From an archaeon (GTDB lineage: Archaea > Thermoproteota > Nitrososphaeria > Nitrososphaerales > CADDZS01), in contig JAKAPU010000080.1 in the NCBI GenBank assembly GCA_021806865.1, positions 1 through 11,135 on the forward strand: a stretch of 11,135 nt of DNA, given 5' to 3'. Of this stretch, positions 1 to 6,206 are shown piece after piece. Each line of letters opens with the position of its first letter. Positions within the stretch are counted from its first letter, which is position 1. A program made the position numbers and the translations under genes. The notes under the pieces were generated by a model. That model worked only from the letters and a program-made list of their open reading frames with translations. It was not told the DNA's origin and made no database searches.

Positions 1-20
1 ATTTAGTAACACATCGTCAG

Positions 21-809
21 ATGATGCCGGTCTACTATAGACTCGTCGGTAAACTAAATCCGCTACCAATTATGATTCCTGATAAGAAGCAGAAAGGGGT
101 GGTGGTCTCATTCGATGTTGAGAACTTTCCGTACGACACAGATGCGGTTGGTGATGTTCCATTAGAGTACTCAGATTTTATGCCGAGATTACTTCAGTTG
201 CTTGAATCATACTCGGTAAGAGGGCATTTTTTTGTAAGCGGAAGAGCAATTGAACTTTATCCCGATTGCTTCAAACGAATGGTTGAAGGCGGCCATTGTC
301 TTGGAGGACACGGGTACATGCATGAAAGAATGACTACCCTTTCATCTGAAAATCAGAGAGCTGTTGTCAGGAAGGTGAAGGAAATCTGTAACCAACTTCT
401 TGACAAGCAGATCTTCACTTGGCGCTCGCCATTTGCCACGTCTAACTTTAGTACTTACGAAGCATTGCGCGAAAATGGCTTTGTACTATCTAGTAGTCAC
501 GATTCAACGAGCGCTTTTTTGCGAATTAGGGGCGTGTTGGAAGTTCCTTATTCACTTGCGGATGGAGAAATTTTGGGCTACAAGAACCCAGTGCACTGGA
601 GCAAGTTGGTTGATGCATGTAAGAAAGAAATAACCGACAAAACTCATCCCCTTTCTGTGTTAGTAATTCATACTAGGTTTCACATGGCTCACGACCCAAA
701 ATTGGAAAGTGTAGATTGCCTTCTTAGCTGGCTTGAGACTCGCAAGGATGATATGTGGATTGGGAGCATGGACGAGTTACTTCCTGAGCCGCCTCGCAAG
801 AGAACATAG
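21..809 (+). CDS. NodB-type polysaccharide deacetylase (carbohydrate esterase family 4)
   Basis: Likely removes acetyl (or a related N-acyl) groups from a glycan in a metal-dependent reaction; the true substrate cannot be read from the sequence. The CE4 motifs appear in order. Motif 1 is SFDVEN with D32. Motif 2 is the H97-x3-H101 metal pair in GGHGYMHERM. Motif 3 is R135-S-P-F in TWRSPF. Motif 5 is the histidine H217 in LVIHTRFH. At 262 residues it is a bare catalytic domain, with no signal peptide or membrane segment, so action on a cytoplasmic or lipid-linked precursor is possible. Two consecutive ATG codons (21 and 24) open the frame, but it stays open to the left window edge, so the true start could lie outside. 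The catalytic domain begins near residue 26 and is complete. A glycosyltransferase follows 108 bp downstream on the same strand. Family call is firm, substrate unknown. Confidence 0.88.
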   Translation: MMPVYYRLVGKLNPLPIMIPDKKQKGVVVSFDVENFPYDTDAVGDVPLEYSDFMPRLLQLLESYSVRGHFFVSGRAIELYPDCFKRMVEGGHCLGGHGYMHERMTTLSSENQRAVVRKVKEICNQLLDKQIFTWRSPFATSNFSTYEALRENGFVLSSSHDSTSAFLRIRGVLEVPYSLADGEILGYKNPVHWSKLVDACKKEITDKTHPLSVLVIHTRFHMAHDPKLESVDCLLSWLETRKDDMWIGSMDELLPEPPRKRT

Positions 810-843
810 TATACTTTGAACATTATTCTCTACGCAAACTAAG

Positions 844-876
844 ACTTTTGACTTTTGCTATACTGTAATTCTTTTA
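844..876 (+). terminator. Possible T-rich archaeal terminator
   Basis: The gap after the deacetylase holds several short T-runs, including a tandem GACTTTTG-like repeat and a later CTTTTA. Archaeal terminators are often T-rich without a hairpin, so this could end the deacetylase transcript. The same A/T-rich stretch could equally contain promoter elements for the next gene (for example CTATACTG near 858). No stem-loop is visible. Confidence 0.22.
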
Positions 877-917
877 GCAAGTGATTAGTACAGGAAAGCA
901 AAAAATCGGTAATTAGA

Positions 918-2144
918 TTGAGGATCGCGATAATAGACGATGCTGGCTTCGGCAGTGGGAAGCCGGGTTTGTTTGGGAAGGAACTCTATTCAGAGTTACT
1001 CGCTCAGCTAAATGAGGAAATACTTCGAAATGAAGTGTTTCGCATTTCCCTAGGGGGATTAGTTGATGATGGAAAAAGTATTGCTGTTATCGGCTCAAAG
1101 AGGCCAATCTTTCGAACGCTATATGACGAGGTTCTTATCAGCAAGCTAGCTTCCGTTCTTCAGAAGAGTTCAGTAGATTTGATTCATGTTAACATACTGA
1201 ACGCACGTTATCCCAGAAGCATAGTCAGACTAGCTAGGAAGATCGGCAAACCGATTGTGTGTACTGTTCACAATTGGACATATGTGTGTCCTACGGGTTG
1301 GGCTGTAAAGTTCCCGGATATCAGATTATGCAAGCCTGGACTTCATTTCGCGTGTGTTAGGACATTATGGAACCTTGCAAAGATAAATAATCGCGGCAGG
1401 ATCAATTCGATCTCTAATGGCGTCAATCAATACTTTTCACTTCGGCATTTAATCAAGAATTCCGCAGCGGTCGTATCGCCTTCCGAACAGTTAGCTAAGG
1501 CAATACGAGAGAACATGGGATTGAATAATGTCTTTACGATTCCGAATCCTGTTGCAAAGAGTCTGCTTGAACTCAAGCCTCAATTTGGAGGTGAAGCATC
1601 TGTTGTGTTCTGCGGAAGATTAACTTTCGAAAAAGGTGTACATTTGGTGCCCTCAATAGCTGAGCGGAATCCAAACATAGCGCATCATGTAATCGGGTCT
1701 GGCCCGCTCGCTGAGGTTATCATGAAAGCGTGCTCAAGTCACAAGAATATTATTTATCACGGCTTTGTCTCCGATGAAAGAAAATTCGAGATAATTCGAA
1801 AATGCAGTTCGGTTTTGATGCCCACTCTATGGAGAGAGACGTTCGGTTACACCACAGCCGAAGCGTTTGCACTTGGAAAACCGGTCGTTGGTTTCGCTCT
1901 GGGAGGAGTCCAGGAATTAGTTGAAAGTTCAGGTTGCGGTTATGCCGCAAGATTGAACGATATCGATGATATTGTGGAAAAGATTAGAAAAACTGTCTGT
2001 GAACAGGATAAATCTGTAGAACAGGGAAAGCTGGGCAGAAAGTACGTAGAGAGCAAGCTAACGATGGGCGCTTACGCTGAATCACTGGATTCTATATATA
2101 AAACAGCAACCAGCACACAGTCCGCGCGCATTCGCGCACGCTAA
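918..2144 (+). CDS. GT-B glycosyltransferase, GT4-like (Glyco_trans_4 / Glycos_transf_1)
   Basis: A 408-residue retaining-type glycosyltransferase that would move a sugar from an NDP-sugar to a growing glycan at the cytoplasmic face of the membrane. The N-terminal Rossmann half opens with MRIAIIDDAGFGSGKPG and includes VDLIHVN (86-92) and the acceptor-side VHNWTYVCP (117-125). The C-terminal half has FCGRLTFEKG (231-240) and the EX7E motif at E307/E315 in RETFGYTTAEAFALGKPVVG. Cysteines at 124, 138 and 146 are a pattern often seen after the HNW-x3-CP motif in such enzymes. The start is TTG: no ATG or GTG lies in frame between the upstream stop and the conserved N-terminus. There is no Shine-Dalgarno sequence; an A/T-rich ATTAGTA lies about 30 nt upstream. 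The last residues are encoded by a CGCG-rich stretch. Donor and acceptor sugars cannot be assigned. Confidence 0.9.
   Translation: MRIAIIDDAGFGSGKPGLFGKELYSELLAQLNEEILRNEVFRISLGGLVDDGKSIAVIGSKRPIFRTLYDEVLISKLASVLQKSSVDLIHVNILNARYPRSIVRLARKIGKPIVCTVHNWTYVCPTGWAVKFPDIRLCKPGLHFACVRTLWNLAKINNRGRINSISNGVNQYFSLRHLIKNSAAVVSPSEQLAKAIRENMGLNNVFTIPNPVAKSLLELKPQFGGEASVVFCGRLTFEKGVHLVPSIAERNPNIAHHVIGSGPLAEVIMKACSSHKNIIYHGFVSDERKFEIIRKCSSVLMPTLWRETFGYTTAEAFALGKPVVGFALGGVQELVESSGCGYAARLNDIDDIVEKIRKTVCEQDKSVEQGKLGRKYVESKLTMGAYAESLDSIYKTATSTQSARIRAR
2124..2137 (+). repeat. Short GC-only hairpin at the 3' end of the glycosyltransferase gene
   Basis: GCGCG and CGCGC are separated by CATT, giving a 5-bp all-GC stem just before the TAA stop. 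No T-run follows directly. It could help termination or protect the RNA end, or simply reflect Arg/Ala codons. It resembles in composition the CGCG patch at 9964-10054. Confidence 0.25.
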
Positions 2145-2201
2145 TATTCCATACGTTCCATTTGCTCTATGCTTCACACGCGCTCACCCGTTCATCAACG
2201 T

Positions 2202-2273
2202 GAAACTGTTACAATCTTCGGAAGTTCTTCAGAAACTAAAATTGCATCCAAAAATATCTATGTCGTGTTCCAC
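2202..2273 (+). pseudogene. Possible fragment of a secreted beta-propeller protein
   Basis: In this frame the DNA reads ETVTIFGSSSETKIASKN followed by IYVVFH and a TAA stop. The spacing of G-S-S, [IV]-A-S and N-I-Y-V-x-F resembles a repeat strand of archaeal secreted proteins with a C-terminal beta-propeller domain (Pfam Beta_propel), as I remember that pattern. Nothing before or after continues the similarity without further frame changes, so if real it is a heavily decayed piece. The match is short and from memory; chance resemblance is a serious alternative. Confidence 0.25.
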
Positions 2274-2542
2274 TAATGGAATTACGCTCACAGTAGTGCC
2301 AGATTTAGCGCGGCCAATTGGATTCCGACTTGCCCATGATTCGGATTCAGGAAAAGAATCCAATTGCACAAACAATAAGAGAGCATCCTAAAATTGTCTA
2401 GTGTGACCAGTCAATTCTTTGGTTACCAATAAACACCGCAAATCTTGAACCCAAGAGCTGCCCTAGGTACCGAAGCCAAAAGAACAGGCCGCCTCAACAC
2501 CACTACCCGACCAAGAAACGGAATTCTCGACGAAAGCAGAAG

Positions 2543-2550
2543 CTATAATG
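2543..2550 (+). promoter_or_regulatory. TATA-like box CTATAATG
   Basis: An isolated TATA-like octamer lies about 30 nt before the ATG at 2576, the spacing seen for other leaderless-looking starts in this window. It is the main reason to keep the short frame at 2576 as a candidate. In A/T-rich non-coding DNA such boxes also occur by chance. Confidence 0.25.
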
Positions 2551-2575
2551 TCCAAGTCAAATACGGACACAGCCT

Positions 2576-2794
2576 ATGAGACATTTTCTGAAATGGGATC
2601 AATGGTGCTTCAACCTATGCTTTCTTGAGATTTCCTCAGGTCTGGAAGTTCTCCATTTGGACTGGAGACATCAAATGGAAAAGGGCATGAACAGATATCA
2701 ACTTCAGGAGAAACAACGATTCGATGAATTCATTGCAACTTTGAAGAACAGGAGCATTACTGACGACAAATCACTCTACAATTATTTGTTTTGA
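2576..2794 (+). CDS. Doubtful small hypothetical protein (72 aa)
   Basis: An ATG-started frame of 72 residues with no recognised domain. The C-terminal half (from about residue 36, MEKGMNRYQLQEKQRFDEFI, then ATLKNRS and DDKSLYNYLF) is polar with helix-like spacing and looks more protein-like than the aromatic and cysteine-rich first half. No Shine-Dalgarno sequence is present; the only support is a TATA-like box about 30 nt upstream. It may instead be the tail of a decayed gene, since neighbouring frames also carry plausible stretches. Function unknown. Confidence 0.2.
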   Translation: MRHFLKWDQWCFNLCFLEISSGLEVLHLDWRHQMEKGMNRYQLQEKQRFDEFIATLKNRSITDDKSLYNYLF

Positions 2795-3010
2795 CCTACA
2801 TGAATACGAGGGCTGGAAAGTTGCTAACCGAACCAAATGGTTGATTTGTATCATCGTACGCACTTTGTTGACTATAGAGGCCTAAGCGCATACAGGGGCT
2901 CAGCACACCGAACGCTTGGGCCATAACATACAGCCATATGAAGTGCTAACGATACTCTGAGCCTAGGAAAAGTCCCTGCTGGGATGCCCTGCGAGAACGA
3001 AAGCCCAACC

Positions 3011-3018
3011 AATTTATC
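3011..3018 (+). promoter_or_regulatory. TATA-like box AATTTATC upstream of the second GT4 gene
   Basis: The centre of this A/T-rich octamer is about 32 nt before the ATG at 3046. That fits an archaeal TATA box giving a leaderless or nearly leaderless mRNA, and it favours ATG 3046 over the TTG at 3031, which would be only about 17 nt from the box. Confidence 0.35.
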
Positions 3019-3045
3019 AATCCAGGTCCATTGACATGTACGAAT

Positions 3046-4422
3046 ATGGACAGACCATTCATATTCATTGCGGCGCCATTCGAAGCAGGCTCCGGAGGTA
3101 TGATCAGGGACCAAAGAGTGCTTCCACACCTAGCCCGGCTCATTATTCAACACACAGGTTCAAAGGTGTTTGTCGAAGTTCCTTTTTCGCACATTCGCTT
3201 TATGATGGCTGGTCTCGCAGAGTCCATTGGTGTAGATGGAGCAGAAGACGAGATGTTGAGAAAAATTGAGCAGTCCGTGGCTGTACTTCAAACCAGTGGC
3301 ATCACTCTCGATGTTGCAGACTGGGTAGCTATGGTTCACCGAGCTGCAGCTTCTTTGCGTCGAATCCGCGACAGTTATTCGTTACGAATATTGGATCGGA
3401 AAATCTTGAGTTTTGGACCATTCAATATTCCTTTAACCGAACAATATGATAGAGCCACATCTGAAAATTCAAGACTCTTTCGTACGTACGGCGGCAGGCC
3501 TTTTTTATACTCATGTCACGAAGACTGGACAGCCATAAGACTCACGCAGTCCTTAGCGAAGAAATTCAGCTCAGATTGCGCTGTCCTTTTGCAAAATTCT
3601 CCCTACGGATATGGAGGGATTCATTCACACAAGATTTTTACTGACTTTTCGTCACTAATGGTTTACGACAGAACTAAGAACCTTTACAACAATTTGATAA
3701 GGGAAAGATATCTAAGAGTCGTGCTATCAGTTTCTCCTGCACCGTTAACAGATGCCTCGCAGTTCGATCAAGTAGTCAAGCGTTACAAAGTACCTATCAG
3801 AATTCTCAATCCAGCTGTGTCGTTCGATAAAAAACTAATGGAACACAGGTACAAGGTGAAGACCTCTGACGCTGTTTTCTTTGCTCGCCTGAGCCCAGAA
3901 AAAGGAATTTACGATCTGTTGGCCATCTGGAAAATTGTAAATACACTCTCGCCTCGCTCTAATCTGAGAATTTATGGCTCCTTTCATAGTGATAAACACG
4001 CAAAATTCTTCGTTCAGAGATTGAATTCGCTTCGAACTGATTGCTTGGAGATGAAAGGTTTCGTTCCAAACAGAAGGGATCTCTTTAGAGAGGTTTCTAT
4101 GGCGAGAGTATTGGTATACCCTTCATACAGTGACGCGTTTCCATTAGTTATACTTGAGTCCCTGGCGCTGGGCTTAGCTGTCGTCGCATATGATATTCCT
4201 GCGATAACCCATGCTTTCGCCGGACTTGCGCCTGTCTTTCTTGCTAGGCGTGGTGATATTCGTGGTATGGCGGAGCTAGTTTCCAAGGTTATCGCAATGA
4301 CTGATGATGAATTCACCGCTTTACATCAAAATGAAAATGTACAATCATTTCTCAAAACTCATGCTTCATGGGAGAAGGTTGCTGAGTCAGAGTTTGAAAG
4401 TCTAGTTCCGTTTATCACATAA
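3046..4422 (+). CDS. GT-B glycosyltransferase, GT4-like (Glycos_transf_1)
   Basis: A 458-residue glycosyltransferase presumed to add one sugar to a lipid-linked or polymeric glycan in the cytoplasm. The N-terminus (MDRPFIFIAAPFEAGSGGMI) has the hydrophobic strand and glycine loop of a GT-B acceptor domain. The C-terminal domain carries FFARLSPEKGIYDLL (from 278), MKGFVPNRRDL (336-346) and SDAFPLVILESLALGLAVV (362-380). In the position of the usual EX7E motif the first acid is Asp (D363) and the second Glu (E371), a DX7E variant. The N-terminal half is longer than usual, with an extra helical region around residues 60-130. ATG 3046 is preferred because of the TATA-like box; an in-frame TTG at 3031 would add five residues. 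It is flanked by non-coding DNA on both sides, so it is probably transcribed on its own. Confidence 0.88.
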   Translation: MDRPFIFIAAPFEAGSGGMIRDQRVLPHLARLIIQHTGSKVFVEVPFSHIRFMMAGLAESIGVDGAEDEMLRKIEQSVAVLQTSGITLDVADWVAMVHRAAASLRRIRDSYSLRILDRKILSFGPFNIPLTEQYDRATSENSRLFRTYGGRPFLYSCHEDWTAIRLTQSLAKKFSSDCAVLLQNSPYGYGGIHSHKIFTDFSSLMVYDRTKNLYNNLIRERYLRVVLSVSPAPLTDASQFDQVVKRYKVPIRILNPAVSFDKKLMEHRYKVKTSDAVFFARLSPEKGIYDLLAIWKIVNTLSPRSNLRIYGSFHSDKHAKFFVQRLNSLRTDCLEMKGFVPNRRDLFREVSMARVLVYPSYSDAFPLVILESLALGLAVVAYDIPAITHAFAGLAPVFLARRGDIRGMAELVSKVIAMTDDEFTALHQNENVQSFLKTHASWEKVAESEFESLVPFIT

Positions 4423-4445
4423 TGAGATTACTCAAGTGTGAAGCC

Positions 4446-4616
4446 TCAATTTTCAATTGCTTCGGCCTGGTTATGCGCATATTTCAAGAGTAGGTAGAAT
4501 AGATCTCTTGCGTTTGGTGCAACAAGATTCATACCCTTTCGTCGTAGCCTGAAATTGTGATTCTGGTCCTCTGTTGAATAACCGAGCAATCGTCCAATTC
4601 TTGAGCGGCCGAAAAG
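4446..4616 (-). pseudogene. Unassigned coding remnant, C-terminal 57 codons
   Basis: On the minus strand a stop-free stretch bounded upstream by a TAG (4617-4619) and ending in TGA reads plausibly as a protein C-terminus: ...FRLRRKGMNLVAPNARDLFY, then LLLKYAHNQAEAIEN. The basic stretch followed by an amphipathic helix looks like real protein, but I cannot name the family. There is no start codon giving a sensible full protein, so it is best read as the tail of a broken gene. It lies downstream of the transposase remnant in the same orientation. Confidence 0.22.
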
Positions 4617-4757
4617 CTAGTGGCCCAGACTGTCTGAACATTTCGTCTTGCATGACGAGGAGATTCTTGGGTTTGCATGCCAGAGCAAATCGTTAGCTGG
4701 CCGCTCTCAACTAGTATGTGTGCAAGTCAGTATTCATTTTTGCTTGTTATCAGAACA

Positions 4758-5006
4758 TCAAACGGTATGTCTCCATTGCGCAGCACAGTTCGCAGTCAAA
4801 AACGAGACAAGCCTTCCTACGCCCAAAACATTGATGGCTCTCCTCATGTTGTAGGCCAGCATGTTGAATCCTATTTCACCATTGACTTTTCTCAGACCCT
4901 TCAGGAGAAGGTACCCATGATTGAAGACTCTCTTTATGGTTCCGAACACATGATGAATTCTTTTGTTAGGAGGCTCCCGGCAGGTCATGTATACGCTGAG
5001 GCACAC
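4758..5006 (-). pseudogene. C-terminal remnant of a DDE transposase (IS1182-like)
   Basis: The minus strand encodes RIHHVFGTIKR, then GYLLLKGLRKVNGEIGFNML and AYNMRRAINVLGVGRLVSFL. This is the conserved end of IS1182-type DDE transposases, where the family pattern is roughly (I)VEHPFGT(I/L)KR, a G-Y-x-(F/L)-L-(L/M)-(R/K)-G-L stretch and LAYN(I/M)(K/R)R. The recognisable part covers about 4809-4961. The catalytic Glu before the FGT motif is replaced by His (residue 18 of this frame). All of the N-terminal DNA-binding and first catalytic parts are missing, because the GT2 gene begins only about 55 bp beyond. The element is therefore dead. No terminal inverted repeats were found. Confidence 0.72.
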
Positions 5007-5025
5007 TTTATTGTAATAAAAGACG

Positions 5026-5034
5026 GATATATTT
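5026..5034 (+). promoter_or_regulatory. TATA-like box GATATATTT for the GT2 gene
   Basis: This is the best TATA-like sequence in the window. Its centre is about 31 nt before ATG 5061, predicting transcription starting at or just before the start codon. A GAAGG sits only 2 nt from the ATG, too close for a normal Shine-Dalgarno role. Confidence 0.45.
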
Positions 5035-5060
5035 GATTATAAGGGGTTTTCCAGAAGGCA

Positions 5061-6071
5061 ATGAGTAAAAGTACCGCTCTGCCTGCAGTGTCCGTTGTCA
5101 TTCCAGCGTACTATCCTGGACCGATCTTCAACGAGGCTCTGGCATCGATCTTTAATCTTGATTATCCGAAGAATTTGATCGAAGTATTAGTCGTTTCGGT
5201 TCCTACCGACAACACTGTGCACGATTTGGTGCGGCAATTTATTTCTGAAACCGGTCTCAATGTGAAACTTCTCATTGTTGACTCTAACGTTGCGTCCGTG
5301 AGGAGAAATCATGGAATCCGTAATAGCAAGTACAACATAGTCCTTGTTTCAGACGACGATATTATTTTACACAAAGAAACGCTAACCAGAAGCATTGAAA
5401 TCATTTCACATGACGGGAAAGTCGCAGCGGTCGCGTACGCGGTTGTGGGAGACAGACAGGGTTTTGTAGACCGTCTGTATCATATGAAATTCATTAACGC
5501 AAGACTCCAAAATATTTCAACGGCGACAGCTTGCACAATATTCAACAAGAAGATCCTCGAGGAAGTGGGGCTTTACAGGGAGGATATGGGGCCACCACTA
5601 GGCATCCATGAAGACTGGGAACTTGGTTCAAGAATCCGGAAGAAGGGCTTCAAATTACTAATTGATGGAAGCATCTACTCAACACATCTTTATGCTTCCC
5701 GACCTAGTGCTCCAAATAGAACAAATCAGGCGATTTCTCCGAAGAAGAATCTTTTCACAAGTTATGCTGTAGGCGCACGAAGGAATTACAAAACGTTTTT
5801 CGCTGTAATGAGATCTAGTGCATTTAGCCAAAGGCTAGAATACTCAATTTATTTTCTTATCCCTATAGCAATCTTAAGCCTTCTTTTATTCAGCCTTCTG
5901 TATTCCGTATTATTTCTGGGTGTGACTTTAGGCGCAATTGAATCGAACAGTCTGATTGAACAGCATTACAAAATTTTCAAGATCAGATACAGGCTTCTTT
6001 ACCCTCTTGCCACGGTATTTGTGAGAATTGTTAGAGTATATCTCTCGGCTCTTTTCTTTGTAATCCACTAA
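5061..6071 (+). CDS. Membrane-anchored GT2 family glycosyltransferase
   Basis: A 336-residue GT-A enzyme expected to transfer a sugar from an NDP-sugar (or lipid-phosphate sugar) to a lipid-linked acceptor at the inner membrane face. The N-terminus has VSVVIPAYYPGP (10-21). The metal-binding DXD site is SDDD (97-100), preceded by ASVRRNHGIRNSKYNIVLV (78-96). The acceptor-side acidic pair is E184/D185 in HEDWELGSRIRKKG. Two hydrophobic regions at about 262-293 and 313-334 anchor the C-terminus. The nucleotide-binding loop, normally DDGSTD in GT2 enzymes, reads VVSVPTDNT here, so the usual acidic pair is changed. The gene follows a transposase remnant and is followed 135 bp later by the flippase on the same strand. 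Start ATG is supported by the TATA-like spacing. Confidence 0.9.
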   Translation: MSKSTALPAVSVVIPAYYPGPIFNEALASIFNLDYPKNLIEVLVVSVPTDNTVHDLVRQFISETGLNVKLLIVDSNVASVRRNHGIRNSKYNIVLVSDDDIILHKETLTRSIEIISHDGKVAAVAYAVVGDRQGFVDRLYHMKFINARLQNISTATACTIFNKKILEEVGLYREDMGPPLGIHEDWELGSRIRKKGFKLLIDGSIYSTHLYASRPSAPNRTNQAISPKKNLFTSYAVGARRNYKTFFAVMRSSAFSQRLEYSIYFLIPIAILSLLLFSLLYSVLFLGVTLGAIESNSLIEQHYKIFKIRYRLLYPLATVFVRIVRVYLSALFFVIH

Positions 6072-6163
6072 GAGTTCAATCCTAAGGGCTACGACACAAG
6101 GTTGAACGAGAAAACTTCTATTCAACTTCCTACATTTTGTACAAACACCTTCCTAGGAGAAGA

Positions 6164-6170
6164 TCTTATA
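6164..6170 (+). promoter_or_regulatory. Weak TATA-like box TCTTATA before the flippase
   Basis: This A/T-rich heptamer lies about 40 nt before ATG 6207 and would place the transcript start near 6193, giving a short leader. There is no good Shine-Dalgarno sequence. The GT2 gene ends 135 bp before the flippase start, so co-transcription is also possible. Confidence 0.22.
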
Positions 6171-6206
6171 GATTCACGAGGATTGCAATTAGGCTAGGAT
6201 CCTTCA

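Larger units (their letters stand above)
2145..3045. other. About 900 bp without a convincing intact gene
   Basis: Between two complete glycosyltransferase genes no frame on either strand gives a recognisable full-length protein. The stretch holds a possible secreted-protein fragment near 2202-2273, one doubtful short frame at 2576-2794, and at its right end a TATA-like box for the next gene. Several runs of 30-50 open codons in shifting frames around 2433-2690 look like decayed coding sequence, but I cannot name a parent family for them. Confidence 0.6.
4423..5060. other. About 640 bp of gene remnants, no intact gene
   Basis: No complete gene lies here. The right half carries a minus-strand transposase C-terminus and the left half a 57-codon open stretch on the minus strand with no assigned family. 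The last 35 bp hold the promoter of the next gene. Forward-strand frames here are antisense to the transposase remnant and are not credible. Confidence 0.6.

Noticed and set aside
2200..2391. 63-codon plus-strand frame starting at 2200
   Set aside because: It lacks a promoter-like box and a Shine-Dalgarno sequence, and its peptide looks random. An overlapping frame carries the more protein-like beta-propeller-like stretch.
3031..3045. TTG start for the second GT4 gene
   Set aside because: The five extra residues (from TTG, T-C-T-N) are not conserved-looking, and the TATA-like box spacing fits ATG 3046. It remains a minor alternative.
2872..3143. Two overlapping minus-strand frames of 85 and 65 codons
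   Set aside because: Both run into the start of the second GT4 gene on the opposite strand and are rich in Trp, Cys and Arg with no recognisable motif.
4677..5036. 119-codon plus-strand frame
   Set aside because: It is antisense to the transposase remnant, whose minus-strand peptide matches a known family; the plus-strand peptide matches nothing.
6074..6105. GTTCAA...TTGAAC inverted repeat after the GT2 gene
   Set aside because: The arms are only 6 bp exact (8 of 10 when extended) with a 22-nt spacer and no T-run, so it is within chance expectation.
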